Shown in pieces: positions 42,864 through 51,104 of a stretch of DNA of 64,000 bases. The stretch's first letter is position 1. Each line of letters starts with the position of its first letter. The notes under the pieces are model-generated. The model saw only the letters and a list, made by a program, of their open reading frames with translations, was not told the DNA's origin and did not search any database. A program made the translations under genes and the position numbers. The stretch comes from Candidatus Parcubacteria bacterium (GTDB taxonomy: Bacteria; Patescibacteria; ABY1; UBA1558; GWA2-36-10), in the NCBI GenBank assembly GCA_018669975.1, contig JABHSK010000002.1, positions 109,386-173,385 on the forward strand, written 5' to 3'.

Positions 42864-43076
42864 ATGGCCTACAATATTATCAGATCAATTATTTTCTTTG
42901 TAGCTGGATTAATCATCCTGCTCTTTCCCAAACAAGTTCACAAATTTCAAACTTACTTGATCAAAAAATTACATCTCAAATTAAAATTAAAGTCTGATCG
43001 AAAAAACTATATTTACACGGGTCTACTCCTCATTGTCATCAGCTTAATAATATTTTCATTTTCAATCAATAAATAA
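42864..43076 (+). CDS. Small two-helix membrane protein (70 residues)
   Basis: Helices at about 3-21 and 50-68 flank a basic middle (LIKKLHLKLKLKSDRKN). No family is recognised. It follows the lipoprotein gene closely and ends at the bidirectional terminator. Confidence 0.55.
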   Translation: MAYNIIRSIIFFVAGLIILLFPKQVHKFQTYLIKKLHLKLKLKSDRKNYIYTGLLLIVISLIIFSFSINK

Positions 43077-43105
43077 AAAAACGACCCTCTGCAATAGAGG
43101 GTCTT
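43074..43105. terminator. Bidirectional terminator
   Basis: AAAAACGACCCTCT-GCAAT-AGAGGGTCTTTGTC; the longer T run is on the minus strand, serving the gene at 43135. Confidence 0.85.
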
Positions 43106-43134
43106 TGTCTTGAAAAATTATCATCTTACATGCA

Positions 43135-43566
43135 TTAGGCACGCGAAGTCACAAACTCTTCAAGAGCTGGCCGGAGTTGCTCCAGCGCATCTTCGTAACT
43201 ACTGAAGACAACTTGTTTAATCACTGCTGGATTACCTTTGGCCATCCGAGAAACAGGTTTGTCGCCTTCATAAAGAATAATCAGCGGAACATCCTCATAA
43301 TTGGAAATCTCCAATTCCTGACCAACGCCCAGTGAAGGCATGCCTATGTAGGCAATTACCAGATCAGCGATCTTGACCTGATGACTGTCCATTTTGTAGA
43401 CTTCTTCGGGAGAAATGGATGCATGCGCTTGCGGATCAGAATTCAGATGGGGAACATAGGGCTCAAGGCCAAGTAAACCACACAGAGCAGCTATCTCTTC
43501 ATAGAACTTTTTGAGTTCTTCCACATGCGGAATACCAGTCAAAGCACCAGAAATATAAACCTTCAT
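43135..43566 (-). CDS. Nucleoside 2-deoxyribosyltransferase-like protein
   Basis: The 143 residues open KVYISGALTGIP, then have a helix and the signature ADLVIAYIGMPSLGVGQELEISN with an active-site-type Glu, ending LIILYEGDKPVSRM. This is the pattern of the nucleoside deoxyribosyltransferase fold, which exchanges bases on deoxyribosides or cleaves nucleotide bonds. CAAGGAGAGAATA precedes the start. It is monocistronic with a 17-base-spacer promoter. Confidence 0.8.
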   Translation of the reverse strand: MKVYISGALTGIPHVEELKKFYEEIAALCGLLGLEPYVPHLNSDPQAHASISPEEVYKMDSHQVKIADLVIAYIGMPSLGVGQELEISNYEDVPLIILYEGDKPVSRMAKGNPAVIKQVVFSSYEDALEQLRPALEEFVTSRA

Positions 43567-43617
43567 TATTCTCTCCTTGGCTAAGTGATAATTAATGACT
43601 AGAAAGAGCTAGCACTA

Positions 43618-43646
43618 TTTTAATGTCTCTGGCCTATTTTTGTCAA
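43618..43646 (-). promoter_or_regulatory. Promoter of the deoxyribosyltransferase-like gene
   Basis: Minus strand: TTGACA (43641-43646), spacer of 17, TTAAAA (43618-43623, continuing with T). Confidence 0.7.
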
Positions 43647-43693
43647 ATTTCAAGAAATTGCTTTTTATCTACTAAAAGCCTAAACTTACAAAT

Positions 43694-44473
43694 ATGATGA
43701 ACAAAACGATGCTTATACAAATATTGCTTAGCACAATTTTTATCTACGTCTTTTTTGGAATATTTCTCTATCTCCGACAAGGTAGCATTGTCTATTATCC
43801 AGACGATCAGGACTTTAATTCCTGCTCAAGTTTTACAGATTATCAAAAATTAAATTCCAATGGTACCCGATTTTACTTTTTAGAACAAAGTAAGGATTTA
43901 ATTGTTTTTTACCATGGTAACGCTGGCTCAACTTGTAATCGCAGTTTTCTCAAAAAACTATTTGAGCCAAGCGGCAAGTCAATCATCTTTGTTGAATATG
44001 CTGGCTACTCCAATGATCAGCAAGCACCCACCAAAAAACTAATTCTTCAGGATGTAGTCAATATCAAAAATTTTGTAGGTCAGAAAAAATTTAATAACAT
44101 CACTGTCATTGGTTCGAGTGTCGGTTCTGGCGCTGCCTCATACCACACCTATATCGATCAGGTAGACAATTTACTATTACTATCGTCTTTTTCCAAGATG
44201 TCTAGAATTGCTCAATCGCTATATCCTATCTATCCGACCTCTCTACTGCTTAAAGAAAATTATGACAATATCAAATGGCTGAAAAATTATAACAATGACA
44301 TCCTATTAATCCATGGGATTAACGACCAAGTGATTCCAATTCGCTTTGGCCAGGAACTCTACGACAGCCTATCTAATCAAAACAAAGAATTCATGGCTAT
44401 CCCTGACACTGGGCACAACAATTTACTTACCCGCCCAGAGGTTACTGATAAAATATCGGAATTCATTAAATAA
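43694..44473 (+). CDS. Alpha/beta hydrolase, membrane-anchored
   Basis: An N-terminal helix (about 8-27) is followed by YYPDDQDF, the oxyanion HG-like VFYHGNAGSTCNRSF, the nucleophile in VIGSSVGSGAASYH, HGINDQVIPI (Asp) and DTGHNNLL (His). This is the order of BEM46/ABHD13-like hydrolases. 259 residues. It begins a plus-strand group of hydrolase, EamA permease and SDR enzyme. Confidence 0.85.
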   Translation: MMNKTMLIQILLSTIFIYVFFGIFLYLRQGSIVYYPDDQDFNSCSSFTDYQKLNSNGTRFYFLEQSKDLIVFYHGNAGSTCNRSFLKKLFEPSGKSIIFVEYAGYSNDQQAPTKKLILQDVVNIKNFVGQKKFNNITVIGSSVGSGAASYHTYIDQVDNLLLLSSFSKMSRIAQSLYPIYPTSLLLKENYDNIKWLKNYNNDILLIHGINDQVIPIRFGQELYDSLSNQNKEFMAIPDTGHNNLLTRPEVTDKISEFIK

Positions 44474-44506
44474 GTTATTAATTAAAAAAGTAATTACATT
44501 TCTACT

Positions 44507-45376
44507 ATGACTTGGTTCTATCTAGCCTTAGTCTCCATGGTTTTCATTGTTATCAGAAATATCTTGGAGAAAAAAACCCTGCAGACAGACAATGAAATTC
44601 AATTCTTGACGACTTTCTACATCTTCAATGCTATCCTTGTTTTGCCATTAATAAATAAAGTGAATTTCTCACTAACAACAAACGAGTGGTTATTAATTAT
44701 ACTTATCGGTCTATTAGCTGTCGTAGCTATATATTACTCGGTTAGTTCAATCAAACATTTTGCTTTATCTTTTTCTAAGCCACTAGGAAGTATAAGTCCT
44801 ATACTGATTTTATTACTATCCTTTTTCTTTTTAAAAGAGTCTATTACTCTTCTTCAGCTTTTTGGCGTAATTATAATTTTTGCTGTCTCTTTATTGTTTA
44901 TCAAAGATGAAGCAAAAATTACTCACCGCTCAATCAAACAATTGTTCAAATCAAAATACGTTATTCATTTGATGATTGCTTTAGTTTTTGGATCTCTAGC
45001 TGCCATCCTCGATAGAATATTACTAAAGACAGTAGACCCCACCACATTCTTGTTTATAAGTAGATACATTCTACTGGCACTATTCTTGATTATCGTTTTC
45101 ACAAAATTTAATGGCACAAAAGACATTGCCAAGGGTTTCAAATTGTCTGCTTTTCCAATTTTGATAATAGCCCTAGCTAATATAGCGCTGGTATTTTTCT
45201 ATAATTCTGCTCTAGCCGATCCCAACGCCAAAACAGGCTTAGTGGCCATCATCAGAAGTTCTTCATTGGTCTTCACGATTGCTTTGAGTGGCATAGTATT
45301 TAAAGAAAAAAACATTATCTATAAATTAATATTAAGCATAATTTTAATAGTTGGTCTGTATATCATCTTAATATAA
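44507..45376 (+). CDS. EamA family transporter (DMT superfamily)
   Basis: The 289 residues have ten hydrophobic segments in two repeated halves. LGSISPILILLLSFFFLKESITLLQLFGVIIIF in the first half and AIIRSSSLVFTIALSGIVFKEKNIIYKLILSIILIVGLYIILI in the second are the paired EamA signatures. It exports or imports a small metabolite of unknown identity. Confidence 0.9.
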   Translation: MTWFYLALVSMVFIVIRNILEKKTLQTDNEIQFLTTFYIFNAILVLPLINKVNFSLTTNEWLLIILIGLLAVVAIYYSVSSIKHFALSFSKPLGSISPILILLLSFFFLKESITLLQLFGVIIIFAVSLLFIKDEAKITHRSIKQLFKSKYVIHLMIALVFGSLAAILDRILLKTVDPTTFLFISRYILLALFLIIVFTKFNGTKDIAKGFKLSAFPILIIALANIALVFFYNSALADPNAKTGLVAIIRSSSLVFTIALSGIVFKEKNIIYKLILSIILIVGLYIILI

Positions 45377-45392
45377 TTCTAAATATCATATT

Positions 45393-46184
45393 ATGAAAAA
45401 AACAATCCTTATCACTGGTTGCTCAAGTGGCTTTGGTCGAGACTCTGCCATCGCCCTAGCTAAACGGGGTCACCATATTATAGCTACCACTAGGACTGAA
45501 GAGTCTGCTCAAGAGTTAGCTGCCTTTGCTAAACAAAAAAACTTAGACATAGAAACTTTTAAACTCGACATTACTCAAGATGCGGATAGGCAAAAAATAG
45601 CCAACTATGACATCGATGTATTATTAAATAATGCTGGCACTGGTGAATCTGGCTCTCTAGCAGAAATACCTCTAGAAAAAATACGCCACGACTTTGAAGT
45701 TAATGTCTTTGGCTCAATTGCCCTAGCTCAACTGGCTCTTAAAAAAATGATGGCTAAAGATAGAGGGACAGTTTTATTTGTCAGTTCTCTAGCTGGTAGA
45801 ATTGCTATGCCCTTCTTAGGATCATATTCCATGACCAAATTTGCACTCTGCGGTGGTGTCGATGTGCTGCGTAAAGAAATATACCGCGTCACCAAAAATG
45901 TCCACATAGCCCTAATTGAACCAGGTGCCTACCACACTGGCTTTAATCAAAGAAATGTTGCTAAACAATATAAATGGATGGATGAAACATCCTACTTCTC
46001 AGATATTAAAGATGTTCTCAAAAAAGACGAGGAACAATATTTTCAACAAATGGAAATAAAATCTACCAAAAGCATGGTAGATAAAATTGTCCAGGCCTGC
46101 GAAGCTAAAAATCCAAAACTAAGGTATGTTGCTCCATGGTGGCAGGGCCTAGGTGTTCAGATTATGCGCATCTTTGGAAAATAA
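45393..46184 (+). CDS. Short-chain dehydrogenase/reductase
   Basis: A Rossmann oxidoreductase: TGCSSGFG (NAD(P) loop), NNAGTGESG, SSLAGRIAMPFLGSYSMTKFAL (catalytic Ser-Tyr-Lys, with YSMTK) and PGAYHTGF. 263 residues is typical. The substrate is unknown. It ends before a symmetric terminator. Confidence 0.92.
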   Translation: MKKTILITGCSSGFGRDSAIALAKRGHHIIATTRTEESAQELAAFAKQKNLDIETFKLDITQDADRQKIANYDIDVLLNNAGTGESGSLAEIPLEKIRHDFEVNVFGSIALAQLALKKMMAKDRGTVLFVSSLAGRIAMPFLGSYSMTKFALCGGVDVLRKEIYRVTKNVHIALIEPGAYHTGFNQRNVAKQYKWMDETSYFSDIKDVLKKDEEQYFQQMEIKSTKSMVDKIVQACEAKNPKLRYVAPWWQGLGVQIMRIFGK

Positions 46185-46194
46185 ATTATATAAA

Positions 46195-46232
46195 TAAAAA
46201 GCCCTCGAGTGAATACTCGAGGGTATATTTTT
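46195..46232. terminator. Bidirectional terminator
   Basis: AAAAAGCCCTCGAGT-GAAT-ACTCGAGGGTATATTTTTT; it serves the SDR gene and the convergent 132-residue gene. Confidence 0.9.
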
Positions 46233-46630
46233 TAATCAGGCGGAAGCACCTTGATCTCACAGATCAAAGGACCGACTTCCTCAGCAAACCTCTGCAAGTT
46301 TGCTTGCTGTTCCAAAAACAACTGAGAAATACGGGCTATATAAATGCCGTCCTCAAAATCCCTGCCCTGACTAGCCAGCCAAAGCAAACCATTATGCGGA
46401 ACACCATCTTTACAGCTGATACAGTTGGCCAAAAACAAAGCTAAATCACCCATGGTTGGAATGCTAGTTCTATTGTCTTTGACTTCGGGATGAAGCTTGA
46501 CCTTGATATAGCCGCCCGGCCTAGGATGACACATCATCATGGCCACCAAAATACTGCCGGCATCTGTGACCTGAATGGTCTGCGGAGTATTACCAGGTAC
46601 AAAATCCTCACCGATTGGTCTGGGATCCAT
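46232..46630 (-). CDS. Protein of unknown function (132 residues), SD-led
   Basis: AAGGAAAGGAACGAGAC precedes the start. The protein is soluble, with VTDAGSILVAMMMCHPRPGGYIKVKLHPEVKDNRTSIPTMGDLALFLANC and a C-terminal strand LICEIKVLPPD. No family is recognised. It is second in a unit with a membrane protein. Confidence 0.55.
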   Translation of the reverse strand: MDPRPIGEDFVPGNTPQTIQVTDAGSILVAMMMCHPRPGGYIKVKLHPEVKDNRTSIPTMGDLALFLANCISCKDGVPHNGLLWLASQGRDFEDGIYIARISQLFLEQQANLQRFAEEVGPLICEIKVLPPD

Positions 46631-46665
46631 GTCTCGTTCCTTTCCTTGTTTGGGTTTATGATTAA

Positions 46666-47049
46666 TTACCTGCTACACATAGCAAATGGAGATAGTAGTA
46701 TCCCCAGAAACAAAAACGGAAATGACAAAGTACAAAGTATCATCAACATAATAACAGCGCCAAAGGGATAGCCGATAATCTTCTTAAATAATGACCCACC
46801 ACTAAAACAAGCATTGGCAAATGCCAAAGCAAATAAGGCAGCAAAATCATTAAGAATAATCCAAATGGCTACAGCCAATATTGGCGTTTCACCAATAACC
46901 CTATCCCAGTTACCACTGAGCAAGACACTCAAAAATAGTATTACATGAATAGCAATAATAACTGCCAAGGTAATACCTGTCCATTTTTCGGCTTTCTCCC
47001 ACTGAGTCGGACCAAGGTCCCGTTCACCATGTATATGTGCATAAGACAT
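46666..47049 (-). CDS. Three-helix membrane protein of unknown function (127 residues)
   Basis: A polar N-terminus (MSYAHIHGERDLGPTQWEKAEKW) precedes helices at about 24-45, 57-80 and 92-122. GAAAGGAGCGAGAA precedes the start. No family is recognised. Confidence 0.6.
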   Translation of the reverse strand: MSYAHIHGERDLGPTQWEKAEKWTGITLAVIIAIHVILFLSVLLSGNWDRVIGETPILAVAIWIILNDFAALFALAFANACFSGGSLFKKIIGYPFGAVIMLMILCTLSFPFLFLGILLSPFAMCSR

Positions 47050-47098
47050 TTCTCGCTCCTTTCTTAAACAGTTTTAAACGAACATATTGCGACATAAT

Positions 47099-47127
47099 AA
47101 TTTAGTATATTACCACTAAAATGTCAA
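47099..47127 (-). promoter_or_regulatory. Promoter of the 127/132-residue gene unit
   Basis: Minus strand: TTGACA (47122-47127), spacer of 17, TAAATT (47099-47104). Confidence 0.75.
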
Positions 47128-47150
47128 TATCATCGTTCTCCTTACGCTAA

Positions 47151-47179
47151 ATAAAAAAGACTCCATCTAAGATGGAGTC
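47151..47179 (-). terminator. Terminator of the 48.6-47.2 kb unit
   Basis: Minus-strand GGACTCCATC-TTA-GATGGAGTC followed by TTTTTTATTT. Confidence 0.95.
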
Positions 47180-47193
47180 CGATAATTCTCAAA

Positions 47194-48132
47194 CTACTGC
47201 ACCGCTTGAACCAATTGAGGTACTTTCTTGCCCTCAATTTGAGCGATTGATGTAATGGCTCCCTGCAGCTGCTGGAAAAGCCCGGTCGGCAAGAAAGCTC
47301 TTGTCTGACCATCAACTTCCAAAGCTGTACCCAGCACTATACCGGGTTGCAGTTCGTTGCCAATTACATTGACCGCTGGTCGATGAAGCAGTGGCCGATC
47401 ACAGGCTGCGTTGAGCTGATCGATGGTCTGCGGATTTGTCACCGGAGACAGCAATAGATCGTCGCCCATAGCAAAACTGTTCAGGGCCATTTGAGTATGA
47501 CTACGGTGGGGCAATTCATCGCTAAAAGCTTCGATGGTTTGCGTTAGCATTTCCCTGGTAGCCCGCGGACTAGGCAACAGCACTCGCAGGGTCTCATCAC
47601 CAGCCTCGTTAGTCAAAAAGACCATGGTGCTGGAATCCAGAAGATCAGGTACTGCCCGACCCCGCATACTACGAGGACCCCACCAACCATGACTGCCACG
47701 CAGGTCAGCTCGAAGTGAGGAGCTAAGATGATGCTCAACACGAAAAGGTCGCAGCTCAGGACCAACACTAGGCTCAACCTGAGCAAAACTGTCCGAAGGT
47801 TGCTGAGACAAAGATTGGAGAGCTGGTCGCAGCTCTTGAGCTGTCTGATAATCACGCTCATTCTGGATAAAAGTTTTCTGCCTACGGCGAAAATAAACAC
47901 GCAGAGCAAAAGGTAAGGGCAGCAACCAAATAGCCGCTACCACTATGCCCACCCACATCAAATAAAGTGGATGACTCAAGCCAAAGAAACACGCCACGAT
48001 AGCCACTATTGTAGCCATACCTGGCGGTGCAAAAATACTACCTTGCATATTCGATATTTCAGAACTAGCGTGATCACTTAGCGGTGCACTCAACCCATCT
48101 GGTTGTAGCCAGGGCTTCCAATTGATTTTCAT
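47194..48132 (-). CDS. Membrane protein with a long soluble C-terminal region (312 residues)
   Basis: Two helices at about 40-56 and 59-82 precede RVYFRRRQKTFIQ and a long hydrophilic region with several proline- and serine-rich stretches, ending in a domain LQPGIVLGTALEVDGQTRAFLPTGLFQQLQGAITSI. No family is recognised. It starts after AGTAAGGAGGCGTT, 12 bases after the previous gene. Confidence 0.6.
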   Translation of the reverse strand: MKINWKPWLQPDGLSAPLSDHASSEISNMQGSIFAPPGMATIVAIVACFFGLSHPLYLMWVGIVVAAIWLLPLPFALRVYFRRRQKTFIQNERDYQTAQELRPALQSLSQQPSDSFAQVEPSVGPELRPFRVEHHLSSSLRADLRGSHGWWGPRSMRGRAVPDLLDSSTMVFLTNEAGDETLRVLLPSPRATREMLTQTIEAFSDELPHRSHTQMALNSFAMGDDLLLSPVTNPQTIDQLNAACDRPLLHRPAVNVIGNELQPGIVLGTALEVDGQTRAFLPTGLFQQLQGAITSIAQIEGKKVPQLVQAVQ

Positions 48133-48144
48133 AACGCCTCCTTA

Positions 48145-48579
48145 CTAGGAAATAGCCAGACCAAAGGCCGGCCCAGTGAGCTCAACTTCGATTACTCGTT
48201 TTTTATGATCCCAGGAAATAACCTGGCAATGATCTGTTGGATACTTGATCTCGTCACTGAGATCGATACTGCCCGGCAAGTGCTCGCAGATCGCCGTACG
48301 GATGTAATCATAAAGCCGGTAAGGTCCAAACCTTGTCGGCAGCTCGTAATAGTAAATCACTCGAGTGATCGGACCATCGACACCCAACTTGGAATTGGGT
48401 CGGATGTTGACGCAGACGTAGCGCATCATACTCCAGTCCAGAGCATCGTCCAAACGAAGATTCTTGCGAGCTATGTCACGAGCCACCTTGCCAAAACCAC
48501 GAAAAACGTGGATTGCCCACAGAATAAGGCCACCGAAAACGACGTAGGGTAGGATGGTGTTGATTGTGTCTGACAACAT
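48145..48579 (-). CDS. Single-helix membrane protein of unknown function (144 residues)
   Basis: A helix at about 9-25 (ILPYVVFGGLILWAIHVF) is followed by a basic segment and a beta-rich domain with VNIRPNSKLGVDGPITRVIYYYELPTRFGPYRLYDYI. The start has GAGGAGGAATAGTTA upstream. It leads the two-gene unit that ends at 47151. No family is recognised. Confidence 0.6.
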   Translation of the reverse strand: MLSDTINTILPYVVFGGLILWAIHVFRGFGKVARDIARKNLRLDDALDWSMMRYVCVNIRPNSKLGVDGPITRVIYYYELPTRFGPYRLYDYIRTAICEHLPGSIDLSDEIKYPTDHCQVISWDHKKRVIEVELTGPAFGLAIS

Positions 48580-48644
48580 TAACTATTCCTCCTCAAGGGT
48601 TTAAGTAGTTTGATTGGAACGAACGAATATAATACGAATACGCT

Positions 48645-48673
48645 AATATAGAATAAAATAGCCTTTTTGTCAA
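48645..48673 (-). promoter_or_regulatory. Promoter of the 144/312-residue gene unit
   Basis: Minus strand: TTGACA (48668-48673), spacer of 17, TATATT (48645-48650). The spacer AAAAGGCTATTTTAT is the same as in the promoter at 50681-50709. Confidence 0.85.
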
Positions 48674-48676
48674 TAA

Positions 48677-48705
48677 TAAAATCCGTTGCTATTTAGCAAC
48701 GGATT
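48677..48705 (-). terminator. Terminator of the 48.9-48.7 kb micropeptide pair
   Basis: Minus-strand AATCCGTTGCTA-AAT-AGCAACGGATT followed by TTATT; it overlaps the end of the last gene. Confidence 0.85.
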
Positions 48706-48832
48706 CGTCATCTCCTTGCTGGAGCTTTGACTTTGATCTTTTTTCAGAAATAACACAGTATATCGACAGCACTCCGCCAATTAATACTAGGCCCAAAAGG
48801 CCAATAATGGCGAATCCCATTAAACCGCCCAT
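48689..48832 (-). CDS. Single-helix membrane micropeptide (47 residues)
   Basis: Start at 48832 is set by AAGGAGGTTGTC directly upstream, which lies within any longer reading. The product MGGLMGFAIIGLLGLVLIGGVLSIYCVISEKRSKSK... has one Gly-rich helix and a polar tail. It is coupled to the 29-residue peptide gene just before it. Confidence 0.65.
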   Translation of the reverse strand: MGGLMGFAIIGLLGLVLIGGVLSIYCVISEKRSKSKLQQGDDESVAK

Positions 48833-48842
48833 GACAACCTCC

Positions 48843-48932
48843 TTATTCAGGGAAAATCCATAAAAACAAAACCACAAATATAACCAACCAAAACCAGATA
48901 CTTCCGGTTATTTGTCTCAACCAGTACTTCAT
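48843..48932 (-). CDS. Single-helix membrane micropeptide (29 residues)
   Basis: The ATG at 48932 follows ATAAGGAGGTTAGA. The product MKYWLRQITGSIWFWLVIFVVLFLWIFPE is almost only a Trp-rich helix. Its stop (TAA) is part of the AAGGAGG of the next gene, so the two are coupled. A possible extended -10, TGGTAAAAT, lies upstream (about 48970-48978). The SD strength is the main support for such a short gene. Confidence 0.55.
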   Translation of the reverse strand: MKYWLRQITGSIWFWLVIFVVLFLWIFPE

Positions 48933-48988
48933 TCTAACCTCCTTATTTGAGGAACATAAGCTGTGTTAAGTCTAGCCTATTTTACCAC

Positions 48989-49030
48989 AAAAAGAAAACC
49001 CGCTCGATTGCCAAAGCAACCGAGCGGGCT
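48989..49030 (-). terminator. Terminator of the 50.5-49.0 kb unit
   Basis: Minus-strand GCCCGCTCGGTTGC-TTTG-GCAATCGAGCGGGT followed by TTTCTTTTTG. Confidence 0.9.
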
Positions 49031-49046
49031 ATAACAGTCATGGTCG

Positions 49047-49175
49047 CTAGGCGACCACTCTCGACGTCCACATTTTCATGACCCTGTCATACAGGGGCAG
49101 AATAACAAAGACGAAGAGCAAGCCCAAACCCTGGGCTCCTAAGATAGTAAAAAAGAACGTTTTTTCCGGTGACAT
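49047..49175 (-). CDS. Single-helix membrane micropeptide (42 residues)
   Basis: Start at 49175 is set by GGAGGTGTGACA directly upstream. The product is MSPEKTFFFTILGAQGLGLLFVFVILPLYDRVMKMWTSR.... It has one long helix and a basic C-terminus. It is the last gene of a four-gene unit. Confidence 0.65.
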   Translation of the reverse strand: MSPEKTFFFTILGAQGLGLLFVFVILPLYDRVMKMWTSRVVA

Positions 49176-49203
49176 TGTCACACCTCCATGTTTAGCAGGA
49201 TGA

Positions 49204-49416
49204 TTAACCCCGCGTAAATTCCTTGAAAGTCTCTCGTGAAATCTGCTGGAAGTTGGTGATGACACGCGTCATCCCAGGGTTCTCTTTATGCAAGGCATCA
49301 GTAATTTGCCTCAACATAATATGCTCGCCGTCAAGGGCAAAAGCACAATTACCCATACCAGTGTGTCCTGTGTCATTGTTTCCGAGTGAGTAGACTACAA
49401 ACCAATAGGTTGTCAT
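49204..49416 (-). CDS. Small soluble protein of unknown function (70 residues)
   Basis: GAAGGAGATAAATCC precedes the start. The product opens MTTYWFVVYSLGNNDTGHTGMGNCAFALDGEHIMLRQI and ends in two short helices. No family is recognised. Confidence 0.6.
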   Translation of the reverse strand: MTTYWFVVYSLGNNDTGHTGMGNCAFALDGEHIMLRQITDALHKENPGMTRVITNFQQISRETFKEFTRG

Positions 49417-49441
49417 GGATTTATCTCCTTCAGCCCCTGGG

Positions 49442-49951
49442 CTAGTTCTGCAGTTCTTCTGCTGTCAGACGATAGACGATCAACTTGAGCTGCTGCCCAG
49501 GATTGGGCGGCGCCAGCATGTCCAGCTTGGTATCAAAGTTGTCGCCCAAAGTAGTATAGGGACTGGGATTACCGTAATCGTAGATAGCTAACCAGCAGAG
49601 TTCGTCCCGCTGATAGTCACCGTTGTCCATGTAAAGATTAATACCTTCACTGGTCAGCTTGACTGCCTGTTCACCAGGCTCGATCTTGGGAATCCAAATA
49701 CCCTTGGCTTGCACCAGCGAAAAAGTGCCACTGGATATAAGCCCCTCAGGAATCTCAGTCTGATATTCCCAATTATCGTTGGGTGAGGCATGATGCTTGA
49801 TCTGAATGATCCTACCAAAACCCCTCCACGAGGAAGCGGCAACAGGAGTATCATCGCAGGACACATCCACAGCCGGCTTGTCATTGTCACTCAAATTGAT
49901 CAACAAGATACACACGGACAACAGCACGCAAGTCCACAGAAACTTCTTCAT
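49442..49951 (-). CDS. Exported protein (169 residues), tandem paralogue of the next upstream gene
   Basis: A signal/anchor helix (MKKFLWTCVLLSVCILLINL) precedes a beta-rich domain with PNDNWEYQT, PKIEPGEQAVKLTSE, ELCWLAIYDYGNPSPYTTLGDN-DT and a final LKLIVYRLTAEEL. The gene before it encodes the same plan with the same anchors, so they arose by duplication. Its ATG overlaps the previous stop (ATGA); AAGGAGATAAATC is the RBS. No family is recognised. Confidence 0.7.
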   Translation of the reverse strand: MKKFLWTCVLLSVCILLINLSDNDKPAVDVSCDDTPVAASSWRGFGRIIQIKHHASPNDNWEYQTEIPEGLISSGTFSLVQAKGIWIPKIEPGEQAVKLTSEGINLYMDNGDYQRDELCWLAIYDYGNPSPYTTLGDNFDTKLDMLAPPNPGQQLKLIVYRLTAEELQN

Positions 49952-50451
49952 GATTTATCTCCTTGGCTATTAGACTGATTTTGAAATTCTTCCTCAGTCA
50001 GACGATAGACTATCAGCTTGAAATTTTCTCTGTGGGGACTCGGCTTTGGGAAGACACTGGAATCAATCTCGGTGTCCTTATTATCACCATTAATGACGTA
50101 TGGCGCAGATGTGCCGTAATCATAAATGGCCAACCAACAAAGCTCACCAGGTTGATATCCACGCCCAGATAAGGACACGGTTTCTTCAGTGGTCAACATA
50201 ACAGCTTGTTCACCAGGCTGTATACGCGGCGTCCAGTCAATTGGAGTTGACTGAGTCTCCCAATTGTCATTGGGTGGCGTATCGTGCTTGATGGTAAGCG
50301 TACCCCAGGTATAAAAACCAGTGGTAATCCTACCAGTCTCTACTGAAGCCATATCCACGGATGATTCATCTTCATCCCCGTATCTGACAGCAACGTTGAT
50401 AGCTAACACAAAAACTGCCAAAAGCACTGCGAGCGTCCAAAATCTCTTCAT
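49948..50451 (-). CDS. Exported protein (167 residues), tandem paralogue of the next downstream gene
   Basis: The signal/anchor is MKRFWTLAVLLAVFVLAINVAV. Shared anchors with the next gene: PNDNWETQ, PRIQPGEQAVMLTTEE, GELCWLAIYDYGTSAPYVINGDN-DT and FKLIVYRLTEEEFQN. It is the first gene of a unit that runs through the 169-, 70- and 42-residue products. The start is preceded by GAGGAGAAGACC. Confidence 0.7.
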   Translation of the reverse strand: MKRFWTLAVLLAVFVLAINVAVRYGDEDESSVDMASVETGRITTGFYTWGTLTIKHDTPPNDNWETQSTPIDWTPRIQPGEQAVMLTTEETVSLSGRGYQPGELCWLAIYDYGTSAPYVINGDNKDTEIDSSVFPKPSPHRENFKLIVYRLTEEEFQNQSNSQGDKS

Positions 50452-50680
50452 GGTCTTCTCCTCTAATTAAGGCTTTGACTGTTATTACGACTCTTACAAG
50501 ATACAAATTTGGAGGTGAGATGTCATAGTTTTGAACCTAAGTTCACTATTGACCAACTAATTTAAATTGAAAATATTGAGCAAATACCCAATAAAATCAG
50601 TAAAACCAGCTGTTCTCAGCCCCTCCAAGTCAGTATCTTGTAAAAAATCTTTGTTTTTAAAGGGCGAATAATGATATAAT
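50452..50680 (-). other. Long leader without a gene
   Basis: About 230 bases separate the promoter at 50681-50709 from the first start at 50451. The stretch includes two SD-like sites (TTGGAGGGGCTGAG at about 50615-50628 and TCACCTCC on the opposite sense at about 50512) but no start codon at a proper distance and no long hairpin with a T run. I see no gene or known riboswitch in it. Confidence 0.3.
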
Positions 50681-50709
50681 AGTATAGCATAAAATAGCCT
50701 TTTTGTCAA
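50681..50709 (-). promoter_or_regulatory. Promoter of the tandem-paralogue unit
   Basis: Minus strand: TTGACA (50704-50709), spacer of 17, TATACT (50681-50686). Confidence 0.8.
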
Positions 50710-50789
50710 TAATAGCCTTTTCGTACCAACTAATGACATTTACTCCAAAATATGAGAAAATAAAGATACTAAAGATTAATAAAACTAAT

Positions 50790-51074
50790 ATGGATGCCAA
50801 CGCACAGAAAAAAATAAAAGATTTTTTAAATAGCCCCAATAAAGATCTCCTAGAAATAATTCATAGTCAATTTGATACTCCTAATGCTGATTTAGCTAAA
50901 TGGACACTCAACTATCGCCTCTATGAAAATATGTCTCGCATTAACCAAAACATGAAAGCAAGTACTAAAAACACCGCCCGCTACAATCGTAACATGTTTT
51001 GGATCGCTGTTTTTATGTCTTCTGTTGCTATACTTAATTTAGTCATAGTTATTACTACCCTAAGTCAAAAATAA
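50790..51074 (+). CDS. C-terminally anchored helical protein (94 residues)
   Basis: I start at the ATG at 50790 (MDANAQKKIKDFLNSPN...), because earlier codons lie in the divergent promoter region. The protein is a charged helical region (to about 68, RINQNMKASTKNTARYNRN) followed by a C-terminal helix (MFWIAVFMSSVAILNLVIVITTL), a tail-anchor-like layout. No family is recognised. It ends at a symmetric terminator. Confidence 0.55.
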   Translation: MDANAQKKIKDFLNSPNKDLLEIIHSQFDTPNADLAKWTLNYRLYENMSRINQNMKASTKNTARYNRNMFWIAVFMSSVAILNLVIVITTLSQK

Positions 51075-51104
51075 AAAGTCACCCCTAGGGGTGACCCATT
51101 TTTT
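51074..51104. terminator. Bidirectional terminator
   Basis: AAAAAGTCACCCCT-AGGGGTGACCCATTTTTT; it serves the 94-residue gene and the convergent micropeptide gene, whose stop lies in it. Confidence 0.85.

Noticed and set aside
50557..50739. 60-residue minus-strand reading across the 50.7 kb promoter
   Set aside because: Its start is upstream of the -35 element, so the transcript would not include it.
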